Below, piece by piece: positions 27,778-38,007 of a stretch of DNA of 64,000 bases (the first letter of the stretch is position 1; every line of letters begins with the position of its first letter). This DNA is from Paraburkholderia phytofirmans PsJN (GTDB lineage: Bacteria; Pseudomonadota; Gammaproteobacteria; Burkholderiales; Burkholderiaceae): NCBI RefSeq assembly GCF_000020125.1, contig NC_010676.1:2170001-2234000 (forward strand), in the 5' to 3' direction. A program made the translations under genes and the position numbers. Under the pieces are notes generated by a model. It ran no database searches. It saw only the letters and a program-made list of their open reading frames with translations, and was not told the origin of the DNA.

Positions 27778-28563
27778 TCACCCACCCGACTTGGGCAGCC
27801 ACGCGAGCGGATCGACCGGCTGACCGTTCTGGCGGACCTCGAACTGGATCGACGCTACCCCGCGGCTATCCACTCCGACTTCGCCGATGGTTTGCCCCTG
27901 CGCGACCGCGTCGCCTTCCTTGACGAGCAGCGTGCTGTTCTGCCCGTAGGCGGTGATCAGCGAGTCGTCGTGCTTGATGATGATGAGCGGGCCGTACGCC
28001 TCGATACCCGTACCGGCGTACACCACGCGGCCGGTGGCGGCCGCCTTGACCGGATCGCCCGCCCGGCCGCCGATCACGATGCCGTTCGATCTACCCGGCG
28101 CGAAGGCTTTCAGCACCGGCCCACGCAGCGGCCATTGCAATACGCCCTGCTGCGGTCCGGCCGCTGCCGTGGGCGCGCCGGGCACGCCGGGCACCCCGGG
28201 CGTGGCGGAACCGTTCGGCCCGACGGCGACCGGCGGCGTCACGACGCTGCCCGAGGCCATCGGCGGAGAGACTCGCAGCACTTGTCCCGGCGTGACGGCG
28301 GCGTTGGCCGCAAGTCCGTTCCACGCGGCGATCTCCTGCGGCTTGCGGCCATATGCCGATGCAATCCCGCCGATCGTATCGCCCGGATTGACCCGGTAAA
28401 AACCGGCGGGAACCGGCACCGTGCTGAGCGTGGTCGGTCGGGAAGGTGTGCTGCTGTAAAACGGCGTGCTCTCCCACGGCATGCTCGTACAACCGCCGAA
28501 TATCACGCTGAGCGCGGCCACTGCCAGCAACCGGGTCCCCGTCAATTGCCATGGTCTTGTCAT
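27778..28563 (-). CDS. NlpD-like lipoprotein with LysM and degenerate LytM (M23) domain
   Basis: The 261-residue protein has a lipoprotein signal (FGGC), a LysM peptidoglycan-binding domain (about 55-98, YRVNPGDTIGGIASAYG), a Pro/Gly-rich linker and a C-terminal LytM fold (about 140-255). The zinc ligands of active M23 peptidases are missing: the HxxxD, HxH and central H positions read as GIVIGG, SIQFEV and AYGQNST. That is the pattern of E. coli NlpD and EnvC, which activate cell-division amidases rather than cut peptidoglycan. AGGA precedes the ATG at 28561-28563. The frequent rpoS neighbour of nlpD is absent here, so it is likely a paralogue of the main NlpD. Confidence 0.88.
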   Translation of the reverse strand: MTRPWQLTGTRLLAVAALSVIFGGCTSMPWESTPFYSSTPSRPTTLSTVPVPAGFYRVNPGDTIGGIASAYGRKPQEIAAWNGLAANAAVTPGQVLRVSPPMASGSVVTPPVAVGPNGSATPGVPGVPGAPTAAAGPQQGVLQWPLRGPVLKAFAPGRSNGIVIGGRAGDPVKAAATGRVVYAGTGIEAYGPLIIIKHDDSLITAYGQNSTLLVKEGDAVAQGQTIGEVGVDSRGVASIQFEVRQNGQPVDPLAWLPKSGG

Positions 28564-28718
28564 TTGATTTTCCTCGACACTTTGTTCGATCAATCGGATT
28601 CAACCGATGCGGTAGCATTTGCCGTGCCGCTCGTCTCGAGGGCGTGGCAGCGGTTATCCATTATGCCGTCGTGCGTGGTGGGAACCGCGCCGGCATGGCA
28701 CCAGCCGTCCGCCAGAAT

Positions 28719-29030
28719 TCAGACGCTCCCTTCCGCCTCGACCACCAGAATGCGCGCCGCGCCGATCGGATGAGCCACATGCTCGGTGCCGACCGAAGCG
28801 TAGAACACATCACCCGTCTCCAGAATGGCCGACTGCTCGACGCCGCCTTCGCGATAACGCATCTCGACGCGGCCATCGAGCACGGCGAACACTTCCTCGC
28901 CGTCGTTGACATGCCACTTATAAGGCTGATCGGTCCAATGCAGGCGCGTCGTGATGCCGCCCATGTTGGCGATATCGAGCGCGCCCCAGGCGCGCGTCGC
29001 GGTGAAATTCTTGCTGCGAATGATCTTCAT
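28719..29030 (-). CDS. Single-domain cupin protein
   Basis: The 103-residue product has the cupin pattern: WHVNDGEEVFAVLDGRVEMRY (His and Glu of motif 1) and a weak motif 2 around ASVGTEHVAHPIG (His). The start at MKIIRSKNF is chosen by the domain limit; its ribosome site is poor. Small stand-alone cupins bind a metal and act as isomerases, dioxygenases or sensors; nothing decides which here. Confidence 0.75.
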   Translation of the reverse strand: MKIIRSKNFTATRAWGALDIANMGGITTRLHWTDQPYKWHVNDGEEVFAVLDGRVEMRYREGGVEQSAILETGDVFYASVGTEHVAHPIGAARILVVEAEGSV

Positions 29031-29281
29031 CGTCACGAGGCAGTTGAGAAAGACGGCGCCGGCATGGCGGACGATCCGTCGGGCGCGGCGGGTGGCCAGA
29101 ACTCGCGCGAACCGGTTTCCGGCTGGCCCCATTATAGGTGCGCTGGGACGGCATGCTTGCCGCCGGCGGAACGCGCGGCAATTTGTGTGAGCATTGAATA
29201 CACGAGGCACTCGCCTATACTCGTTCTTGCCGCCCCGACGCGCCGAAAGTAAAACGTCTGAATTCTGCGAGGGAGTTGAGA

Positions 29282-29602
29282 ATGAACAAAGCCACATTTC
29301 TGGCCGTACAACTCAACGTCGACGATGTCGCGGCATCGCCCGGTCTGGTCGAGTTGCTGAACACGCATCTCGTATTCGCCGCCGACGTGGCCGAAGCCGC
29401 GGACGCCCTCATCCAACTGGCCAGCATTGCAGGATTGTCGAGCGGCGTGGAGGCGAGCGTCGAGATTCCCGCGCTGGCGATCGAGCGGCTGCGCGAGGCA
29501 CTCGACAATCTGAGCGGCTACGATGAATCCTGGCTGCTTGCCCTCGAACCCAGCCGCGCACTGTTCGATGAAATAGGCCGCCGGCATCGCTCGTTGCATT
29601 AG
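29282..29602 (+). CDS. Small acidic hypothetical protein
   Basis: The 106-residue product is acidic and mostly helical in appearance (VELLNTHLVFAADVAEAADALIQLA), without a signal peptide or membrane segment. GAGGGAG six to eight bases before the ATG at 29282 supports the gene. It is divergent from the cupin gene. No family was recognised. Confidence 0.65.
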   Translation: MNKATFLAVQLNVDDVAASPGLVELLNTHLVFAADVAEAADALIQLASIAGLSSGVEASVEIPALAIERLREALDNLSGYDESWLLALEPSRALFDEIGRRHRSLH

Positions 29603-29812
29603 GGCTGCACTGGCGGATTGGATCCGGGCAATATCCTCCGCGCCTTTTTCGGCGGCCGCCCCGCAGCGCCTTCGGTGCGCCACGTTCTTACTCACCACTC
29701 GGCCCGCCGGTTTCGCGTCGCCAATGCCGGTTCGTCCAGTCAAAACTGCGCGTTGACGAGCACGCGCCGGCACCAGCTCGGATACCGATTCGCCAACCGC
29801 GCCGTAAACGAC

Positions 29813-29842
29813 AAACGCCGCCCGGCAACCCGGACGGCGTTT
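29813..29842 (-). terminator. Intrinsic terminator after the DUF4148 gene
   Basis: AAACGCCG (29813-29820) pairs with CGGCGTTT (29835-29842), with an inner CCGG/CCGG stem and a 4-base loop. On the minus strand TTTGTCGTTT follows. It lies about 55 bp downstream of the stop codon. Confidence 0.8.
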
Positions 29843-29896
29843 CGATTTGCTTGCCGTCCCACAGTCAGGCGGCGTTTCCCTCAGCTTCGGCGCAAA

Positions 29897-30214
29897 TTAG
29901 TTGCCGAAGTAGACCGAGTTGCGGTCGTTGCCGGTCACCGGACGGCCAGCTTGCGAGCTGCCGGCGATCGGTGCGCCGTAACCGCTGTTCACAGCTTGAG
30001 CGGTGCCGTTTTGCGCATCGACGCGTGCTTGCGCGGCCTGGATGTTAGCCGGGTAGTTGACCTGATCGCCGATCGGGTTGTAGCCGGCCTTTTCCAGTTG
30101 AACCAGTTCAGCGCGAACTTGAGCGCGCGTAACCGGCTGATTCGATTGAGCAAACGAAGCGACAGGAGCGGCCAGAGCGGCGGCGACTACGACTGCAGAG
30201 ATAAGAGCCTTCAT
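29897..30214 (-). CDS. Secreted DUF4148-domain protein
   Basis: The 105-residue protein has a 22-residue signal peptide ending SFAQ and the DUF4148 core (RAQVRAELVQLEKAGYNP, then PANIQAAQARV). The family is abundant in Burkholderiaceae, periplasmic, and of unknown function. The gene stands alone with its own terminator. Confidence 0.9.
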   Translation of the reverse strand: MKALISAVVVAAALAAPVASFAQSNQPVTRAQVRAELVQLEKAGYNPIGDQVNYPANIQAAQARVDAQNGTAQAVNSGYGAPIAGSSQAGRPVTGNDRNSVYFGN

Positions 30215-30430
30215 GATGTAAACCTCCAGAACTTGTTTTGTAATTCGCTGCGGAGTAGTTGTTCCGTAGCGCTTAAGTAGAAGTTTAGGAGGGTCGACAC
30301 CTAGGGGAAACCCCTAAAACGACGAAACTCTATTTCGAATTTCGCAACAGTAGCAGACGGGTTGTCTCGAAGCCGTATCTGGCTGCCGGCTTTCAGCAAT
30401 AATTGACCGTCGTGAATTTGAAGCGCTTTT

Positions 30431-30470
30431 GCGGCCCGGCGCGCCTCGCTACAAGGGCGCGCCGGGCCGC
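30431..30470. terminator. GC-rich hairpin just downstream of gnd
   Basis: A perfect 15-bp stem (30431-30445 with 30456-30470) with a 10-base loop begins 12 bp after the gnd stop. No T-run follows on either strand, so it may be a transcript-stabilising or U-tract-poor terminator hairpin. Confidence 0.55.
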
Positions 30471-30481
30471 GATTCAAACGC

Positions 30482-31891
<1,410 letters not shown>

Positions 31892-32069
31892 GTGAATTCT
31901 CCAGAGTCCAAAAAATGTCGTAGCGCCGCGCCGGAAAGAACGTCGGCGCAACGTCGAGGGTGAAAGAATAAAAGAAATGCCAGCTTGCCGCTCGTTAGCG
32001 GGCAACGGGCGGCGTTTTACATCGCGGCGAACCGGCCGTTAACCGGCGGTTAACCGCATTTAGCGGGCG

Positions 32070-32702
32070 TCAGACTCGCGTCGCGTCCGCGCGTTTCCTG
32101 AACACCAGACTGAAATTGTTGGCGGGCATCGCGATGGGCTCCTCGCATACCAGTCCGACCGACGCGCCCAACGCCACCACCTCCTCCATGTCGCGCACAC
32201 CCCATTCCGGATCGCGGCCGCGCAACTGCTGATCGAAGGCATCGTTGCTCGGAGAAGTATGCGCTCCGCCGCGTTTGTATGGGCCGTACAGGTACAGGAC
32301 ACCGCCGTCGACGAGACGGCGCCCCGCGCCCGCGAACAGCGCCTGCGCCGCGCTCCACGGCGAGATGTGGATCATGTTGATGCACACCACGGCGTCGAGC
32401 GTGTCAACGCCCCAGTCCGGCTGATGCACGTCGAGCGCGAGCGGCGTGCGCACGTTCGTGAGACCTTCGTGCGCGACCCACGCGGCAATCGAATCGCGCG
32501 CGCCGGCATCGGCGTCGCTCGGTTGCCAGTCGAGTCCGGGCATCGCGCGGGCGAACCAGATCGCGTGCTGGCCGGTGCCGCTCGCGATTTCGAGCACGCG
32601 GCCGTTTGCCGGCAGCGCCGCGCGCAACACCGCGAGGATCGGTTCGCGGTTGCGTTCGGCGGATGGCGAACGTTGCCGCAGCGCCAGTTGGGAATCGGTC
32701 AT
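32070..32702 (-). CDS. DUF938 SAM-dependent methyltransferase
   Basis: The 210-residue protein has a Rossmann-type SAM-binding motif VLEIASGTGQHA (36-47) and family marks ERNREPIL, INMIHISPW and LYGPYKRGG. DUF938 members are predicted methyltransferases of unknown target. It is the last gene of a minus-strand run that begins with the SDR gene. Confidence 0.85.
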   Translation of the reverse strand: MTDSQLALRQRSPSAERNREPILAVLRAALPANGRVLEIASGTGQHAIWFARAMPGLDWQPSDADAGARDSIAAWVAHEGLTNVRTPLALDVHQPDWGVDTLDAVVCINMIHISPWSAAQALFAGAGRRLVDGGVLYLYGPYKRGGAHTSPSNDAFDQQLRGRDPEWGVRDMEEVVALGASVGLVCEEPIAMPANNFSLVFRKRADATRV

Positions 32703-32727
32703 GGTCGGCTTTGGTTCTGCTTCGGTT

Positions 32728-33334
32728 TCAGTACAGGGTCGTGCGCACGCGTTCGGCGAGTTCGCGATCATAGGTCGCCGCGTCGAACTGCGCGCCATTG
32801 ATACGCCGATGAATCTCGCCCGCGCTCGGCAGCCGCGAACGTTCGACGTGATGCGCCGGGTCCCACAGTTTCGAGCGCACCAACGCTTTCGACCAGTGAA
32901 AGTAGACGCTATCCACGTCGATCAGCAGCACGGTGCGCGGCAGTTTACCTTCGACGGCGAAACTGTCCAGCCATTGCGGGTCGTCGGTAATACGGCCGCG
33001 GCCGTTCACGCGCAAACTTTCGCCCACGCCGGGAATGATGAATAGCAGCGCCAGCCTCGGCTCGACGATGATATTGCGCAAACTGTCGAGCCGATTGTTG
33101 CCGAGCCGGTCCGGCAGCGCGAGTGTGCGATCGTCGACGATGCGCACGAAGCCCGGCGCGTCGCCGCGCGGCGAACAGTCGAGGCCTTCCGGGCCGGACG
33201 TGGCGAGCACGGCGAATGGGCGCGACTTCGATGAACGCACGGTAGTCCTCGTTGATATAGGCAATCTCTTTGCGCACGGCGCGCTCATGCGGTTGACCGT
33301 AGAGGGCTTCGAGCTGGGCGATCGTCGTCAACAT
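32728..33334 (-). pseudogene. Frameshifted PPOX-family (pyridoxamine-phosphate-oxidase-like) flavoprotein gene
   Basis: The family-like start (MLTTIAQLEALYGQPHERA, then INEDYRAFIEVAP) is in one frame and the rest (FAVLATSGPEGLDCSPRGD to ERVRTTLY) in another. One extra base at 33217 joins the two: without it the gene would encode 201 residues, the normal length of this FMN-binding PPOX subfamily. Both parts keep family likeness right up to the shift, so the lesion is recent or is a sequencing or assembly error. The family comprises small FMN/F420-dependent oxidoreductases. The gene lies 28 bp after the sirtuin gene and 25 bp before the DUF938 gene, so polar effects are possible. Confidence 0.85.
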
Positions 33335-33362
33335 CGGGCGTTCCTTTTTTCGGTGTGGCCGT

Positions 33363-34241
33363 TCAATCCAGCGCCAGCCGGCCGGCCAGCGCGGTCAGCG
33401 TCTCCGCGCAAGGCGCCGTGACTTTCAGCGACAACAGCGGATCGGCGCGCGTGCGCCCGAGATTGATCGCGACGACCGGCTTGCCCTGCTTCTGCGCCCA
33501 CACGCAAAAACGATAGCCGGAATAAACCATCAGCGACGAGCCGACCACCAGCACGGCGTCAGCCACGTCGAGCGCGTGCGAGGCCGCCTCCACACGCTCC
33601 TTCGGCACGCTTTCGCCGAAGAACACCACCGCGGGTTTCAACAAGCCGCCGCAGTTCGAGCACGACGGGATGCGGAAGCCGCCGAGATCGTGCCACTCGA
33701 GATGCGCGTCGCCATCGGCGGCGGTTTCGGCGGTCACGTCGACAAGCGCGGGATTGTCCGCTTCAAGCGTCTGCTGGATCGACGCGCGCGAGTGCTGCAT
33801 GCCGCAATCCAGACACGTCACACCGTCTATGCCGCCATGCAGTTCGATCACCTCTCGGCTGCCCGCGCGCTGATGCAGGCCATCCACGTTCTGCGTCACC
33901 AGCGTCGGCACGTGGCCGGCCGCTTCGAGCCGCGCCAGCGCGGTATGCGCGGCGTTGGGCTGCGCGTGCGCCACCACCGGCCAGCCGACCATGCTGCGCG
34001 CCCAGTAGCGCTGGCGCATGGCGAGCGTGCCGAGAAACTCCTGCACCGTGATGGGCGGCGAGCGCTTCCATTCGCCGTTGTCGTCGCGATAGCCGGGAAT
34101 GCCGGAGTCGGTGCTGATGCCCGCGCCGGTCAGCACGAACAGCCGCGGATAACGCTGCACGAAGCGATGCAGGTCGTCCAGCGTGTGTGAGTCGGTCAGG
34201 GGTTCGAGAGGCGCGGGCTGAAGGTCGGTCATGACGGGCAT
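33363..34241 (-). CDS. Sir2-family NAD-dependent protein deacylase
   Basis: The 292-residue sirtuin removes acyl groups from lysines using NAD. It has GAGISTDSGIPGYR (NAD loop), TQNVDGLH at 116-123, the catalytic His in IELHGG (H135), and a zinc site from two CxxC pairs (C143/C146 and C194/C197). An insertion of about 45 residues between the pairs and the overall likeness suggest the SIRT4-like class II group. The start is ambiguous between two ATGs three codons apart. It sits in a minus-strand cluster between a small oxidoreductase-like gene and the PPOX gene. Confidence 0.93.
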   Translation of the reverse strand: MPVMTDLQPAPLEPLTDSHTLDDLHRFVQRYPRLFVLTGAGISTDSGIPGYRDDNGEWKRSPPITVQEFLGTLAMRQRYWARSMVGWPVVAHAQPNAAHTALARLEAAGHVPTLVTQNVDGLHQRAGSREVIELHGGIDGVTCLDCGMQHSRASIQQTLEADNPALVDVTAETAADGDAHLEWHDLGGFRIPSCSNCGGLLKPAVVFFGESVPKERVEAASHALDVADAVLVVGSSLMVYSGYRFCVWAQKQGKPVVAINLGRTRADPLLSLKVTAPCAETLTALAGRLALD

Positions 34242-34284
34242 GGTGAAAGGCTGCGGCGGTCGCGAGGCAACATCGGGAACGCGT

Positions 34285-34509
34285 TCAGCGGTGCGAACGC
34301 GGCTTGGTCTGCCGCGTTGCCGTCTGCGCTGCCGCCTTATGCTGCGCCTGCCGTACTTGCCACTCGGTCAGCGCGGCTCGATAGCGTTCGAGCGCTTCGT
34401 CGTAGAGATCGAATACACACGGACTGCAGCCGCTATGACAACAGTCGTCGAGATCGGGCTGCACGGGCGGCACCGGCTGCGGGTCGTCCTTCGGTGTGGC
34501 TCGGGGCAC
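34285..34509 (-). CDS. Small oxidoreductase-like domain protein (Cys-rich)
   Basis: The 74-residue product carries the short domain DLDDCCHSGCSPCVFDLYDE, with four Cys in a C-C-x3-C-x2-C pattern, known from the oxidoreductase-like N-terminal domain family. The probable start is GTG (34507-34509) with a modest GGA upstream; the frame is open further back but overlaps the SDR gene. The tail is basic and Gln-rich. It lies between the SDR and sirtuin genes on the same strand. The four Cys may bind a metal (inference). Confidence 0.7.
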   Translation of the reverse strand: MPRATPKDDPQPVPPVQPDLDDCCHSGCSPCVFDLYDEALERYRAALTEWQVRQAQHKAAAQTATRQTKPRSHR

Positions 34510-34586
34510 GGCGAATCGCGTTCCATCAAGGCGGGAAGCGAACAGTATAAGTTGATCCCGCGCCGCCTGCTGTTCGCGCGAGACCG

Positions 34587-35351
34587 TCAGCCCCGGCCGA
34601 CGAACGGCATCTTGCTCGCCATGATCGTCATGAACTGCACGTTCACCGACAGCGGCAGTTCGGCCATGTGCAGCACGGCGTCCGCCACGTGCTGAACGTC
34701 CATCAGCGGCTCGACCGCGATCTCGCCGTTCGCCTGCGGTACGCCGCGCGCCATGCGTTCGGCCATTTCCGTCGCGGCATTGCCGATGTCGATCTGCCCG
34801 CACACGATGTCGTATTTGCGACCATCCAGCGACACGGCTTTCGTGAGTCCGGTGATAGCGTGCTTGGTGGCGGTATAGGCAATGCTGTTCGGCCGCGGCG
34901 CATGCGCCGAGATGGAACCGTTATTGATGATGCGCCCGCCGCGCGGATTCTGCGTTTTCATCAGACCGAAGGCCGCGCGCGTGCATAGAAAGACGCCAGT
35001 GAGATTGGTGTCGACCACCGAGCGCCATTCGTCGATATCGAGTTCGTCGATATCGACGGGCGAACCGTTGCGGCCCGCGTTGTTGAACAGCACGTCGAGC
35101 CGGCCGCGGCGCGCGCGGATCGTCTCGAACAACGCGCTGACGCTATCGGCGTTCGTGACGTCGCACGCCACCGCGAGCGCGTCGCCGCCGAGTTGCTGCG
35201 CTTCTCGAACGACGTCGTCGAGCGGCGCCTGACGACGGCCGGCCAGCACGACGCTATAACCGTGTTCCAGCAGCTTGAGCGCACACGCGCGGCCGATCCC
35301 GCTACCCGCGCCCGTTACCAGCGCCACCTTCTTGATTCCCGTATCCGTCAC
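34587..35351 (-). CDS. Short-chain dehydrogenase/reductase
   Basis: The roughly 254-residue protein has the NAD(P) motif TGAGSGIG, the NNAG motif, and the catalytic Ser-Tyr-Lys set ([11 protein letters not shown], then YTATK). Length is typical of classical SDRs. A GTG at 35349-35351 has AGGGGA six bases upstream and is preferred; an in-frame ATG five codons earlier (35364-35366) overlaps that site. It is first in a minus-strand gene run. Substrate cannot be told. Confidence 0.9.
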   Translation of the reverse strand: MTDTGIKKVALVTGAGSGIGRACALKLLEHGYSVVLAGRRQAPLDDVVREAQQLGGDALAVACDVTNADSVSALFETIRARRGRLDVLFNNAGRNGSPVDIDELDIDEWRSVVDTNLTGVFLCTRAAFGLMKTQNPRGGRIINNGSISAHAPRPNSIAYTATKHAITGLTKAVSLDGRKYDIVCGQIDIGNAATEMAERMARGVPQANGEIAVEPLMDVQHVADAVLHMAELPLSVNVQFMTIMASKMPFVGRG

Positions 35352-35570
35352 GTCACGTCCCCTCATAGTTCAGTTGATGCACGGTGCAAAGAGTCTGCAC
35401 GCGAAGCACGCCGTCGCGACCGCAACGTCTTTCGGCGCGCTTTCATTATTTGCCATTCCTGCCCGCGCAAGCGTCGCGGCGCGCATCAATGGTATCGTTT
35501 GCCGTTGCGCGCCGCGCGCGCGATTCAAGCCCTTCCCAGGAAGGAGGAAGGAAGACAGGAAGCACGCTTT

Positions 35571-36428
35571 ATGAAACAACTTTCCACGCCGCCGCATGGC
35601 GTCCACGGCGCGCCGTCACGCCGCTGGCCGCAAACCGGCTATCCCGCGATGCTCACCGCCACCGCTGCATGGCATGTCATCGTGCTGGCAGGATGGCTGA
35701 TCGCGCCCGCCGCATGGCCCTGGTGGGTTGCCGCGATTTTTGTGAATCACGCCATTTTCACCGTGGCCGGCCTGTTGCCGCGCACTTCGCTGCTCGGTCC
35801 GAACTGGACCCGCCTGCCGGCCCACGCGCGCAATGCCGACGCGATCGCGCTGACCATCGACGACGGTCCCGATCCGGCCGTCACGCCGCAAGTGCTGGAC
35901 CTGCTCGACACCTTCGGCGTGCGCGCCACGTTCTTCTGCATCGGCGCGATGGCGCAGCGTTATCCGGAACTCGCTCGCGACATCGTCGCGCGCGGGCATG
36001 CGCTCGAAAACCATTCGCAGGTTCACGTCCACACGTTTTCCGTGACGTTGCCGGGCGCCCTCACGCGCGAAATCGACGCGGCGCAATGCACGCTCGAAGC
36101 CCTGAGCGGCGAACGGCCAATGTTCTTCCGCGCGCCGGCCGGGCTGCGCAATATCTTTCTCGAACCAGTCTTGCGCAAGCTCGATCTGCGGCTCGCGGCA
36201 TGGACTAGGCGCGGTTACGACACGCGTGAGCGCGATCCTCAGGTGGTCGCGCGGCGACTGCTGGACGGCCTCGCGCCACGCGACATTCTGCTGCTGCACG
36301 ACGGCAACGCCGCCCTTACGGCCGAAGGCACGCCCTTGATCCTCGCGGTGCTGCCGCGCGTGATCGACGCGGCGCGGCAACGGCATCTGCGTTTCGTGAC
36401 GCTGCGCGAAGCGCGCGTGGACAACTGA
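35571..36428 (+). CDS. Membrane-anchored polysaccharide deacetylase (NodB family)
   Basis: The 285-residue protein has one or two hydrophobic segments (about 27-70) and then a NodB/carbohydrate esterase 4 domain. Motif 1 is LTIDDGPDP (D97, D98), motif 2 HALENHSQVH supplies the two metal His, motif 3 is FFRAPAG, and LLLHDG near the end gives the last catalytic His. These enzymes remove acetyl groups from surface polysaccharide or peptidoglycan. The upstream region is purine-rich (GGAAG about ten bases before the ATG). It is divergent from the SDR run. Confidence 0.92.
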   Translation: MKQLSTPPHGVHGAPSRRWPQTGYPAMLTATAAWHVIVLAGWLIAPAAWPWWVAAIFVNHAIFTVAGLLPRTSLLGPNWTRLPAHARNADAIALTIDDGPDPAVTPQVLDLLDTFGVRATFFCIGAMAQRYPELARDIVARGHALENHSQVHVHTFSVTLPGALTREIDAAQCTLEALSGERPMFFRAPAGLRNIFLEPVLRKLDLRLAAWTRRGYDTRERDPQVVARRLLDGLAPRDILLLHDGNAALTAEGTPLILAVLPRVIDAARQRHLRFVTLREARVDN

Positions 36429-36506
36429 CGCGCATAGCCGCGTACGTACACAGGCCACGCGGTTCGCGCGCAGTTCATCGCGGAGCAAAGAATGCGAGCA
36501 CCACTA

Positions 36507-37919
36507 CTACATGCGGAAATCCGCCGCCATGTCTTCGTCGGTGCGCGCTTCGAGTTCGCCACTGCGGCACGCCTTCAGGAACACGTCGTAATCGCGCTCC
36601 ACCTGATCCGCGTAGGCCGCCGCATAACCGGTGAGCGCTTCCGCGAACTGGTCGCCACGGCCGATATACGCGCTGACTTCGATGGCCTGCCCGCTCGCCT
36701 TGGCATGCGCGCGCGCCATGATCCAGCCGCATAGCCGCGCATAGCCTTCCAGCAGATCGACGTCGAACAACTCGATGTTCGCCGAGAGCTTCATGTCGCG
36801 CAGCTGACGGAAATAGAAATGCCGCCCGAGCGGCCCCGTCGCCCAGCCGAGGAAGATATCGCTCGCGGCCTGCAGCATGCGCTGTCCCTGCACGACCCGT
36901 TCCCCCTCGTGCTTGTTGCCCTGCGACTTGTAGAACCGCGCGATCACCGAAGGCCGCGCTTCCTTCATTTGCAGGAACAGCGGCTTACCCATGTGATCGA
37001 CCATCAGCACCACCATGCAGCGCGTGCCGACGCTGCCCACACCCACCACCTTGAAAACGGTATCCTGCACGGTGAAATGACTGAGCAGTTCCCGCCGGTC
37101 ATGCGACATCGTCTTCAGATACTCGCCCCACATGCGCTCGAGCATCTTGCGCGAGCTGCCGGTTCTGAACGCTTCGGTCTCTTCCTTGGTGAACAGCGTG
37201 TTGGCACCGAGCACATGGAATAGCGCCGGCGGCGCGTCGCGAATCGTCCAGTGTTCGCCGTGGCGCTCCGCCATTTTCTCGAGCAGGTTTTCGTGCGTCC
37301 GGCTCGCGGCCTTTTCCATGCCGCGCCGCACGGCGCGGCGGCCTTCGGGCGTCAGCGCGGTTTCCGCCATGCGGTCGAAGGTGATGCGGTCGTACCAGAG
37401 TTCGAGCGCGCCGCATTGCGCATACTGCGACATGCGATCGCGGTATTCGGTGACCGCCGTCATCACGAGATTTTCCGCCGCGCCCCGGCTCAGGCGCATA
37501 TGGCGCGCGGCGACGACGAGGCTCGCGGTCAAACGCTTCAGATCCCACTCGAACGGCCCGACCGACACCTCGTCGAAATCGTTCAGATCGAAGACGAGTT
37601 GCCGCTCGGGCGTGGCGAAACCACCGAAATTCATCAGATGGCCGTCGCCGCAGATCGGCATGGTCAGGCCGGAGTCACGCACCTGGCTGAGATCGTGCGC
37701 CTGCAGGATGGCGGTGCCGCGAAAAAACGTGAACGGCGAGACGGCCATGCGCCCATAGCGCAGCGGCACGAGGTTGTGCACCCGATCCTCGCTGCTCTGC
37801 TTGAGCAACTCGATCGGGTTGCGATGCAGTTCGCCTACCGCCTTGTGGCTCGAACGTTTCGAATGCTCGCGAGCGGCACGGCCGCGGGCCTCCCGTTCGG
37901 CGATGGTGCTGGCTTTCAT
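36507..37919 (-). CDS. DUF2252-family protein (kinase-like fold predicted)
   Basis: The 470-residue protein has DUF2252 marks: FFRGTAILQAHDLS, CGDGHLMNFGGFATPE, VFDLNDFDEVSVGPFEWDLKRL and LQMKEARPSV. The GDGHLMNFG and DLNDFDE motifs resemble the catalytic and metal loops of aminoglycoside-phosphotransferase-like kinases, so a small-molecule or protein kinase role is plausible but unproven. GGAG lies eight bases before the ATG. It stands alone between convergent and co-directional genes. Confidence 0.9.
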   Translation of the reverse strand: MKASTIAEREARGRAAREHSKRSSHKAVGELHRNPIELLKQSSEDRVHNLVPLRYGRMAVSPFTFFRGTAILQAHDLSQVRDSGLTMPICGDGHLMNFGGFATPERQLVFDLNDFDEVSVGPFEWDLKRLTASLVVAARHMRLSRGAAENLVMTAVTEYRDRMSQYAQCGALELWYDRITFDRMAETALTPEGRRAVRRGMEKAASRTHENLLEKMAERHGEHWTIRDAPPALFHVLGANTLFTKEETEAFRTGSSRKMLERMWGEYLKTMSHDRRELLSHFTVQDTVFKVVGVGSVGTRCMVVLMVDHMGKPLFLQMKEARPSVIARFYKSQGNKHEGERVVQGQRMLQAASDIFLGWATGPLGRHFYFRQLRDMKLSANIELFDVDLLEGYARLCGWIMARAHAKASGQAIEVSAYIGRGDQFAEALTGYAAAYADQVERDYDVFLKACRSGELEARTDEDMAADFRM

Positions 37920-38007
37920 GCTCTTCTCCGTTTTCCAGATCTTGAATAGCGGTTCGAGAAACTGCTTGTTCTGGCACTACGACATCCGGCAACCGACGCA
38001 TGAGCCC

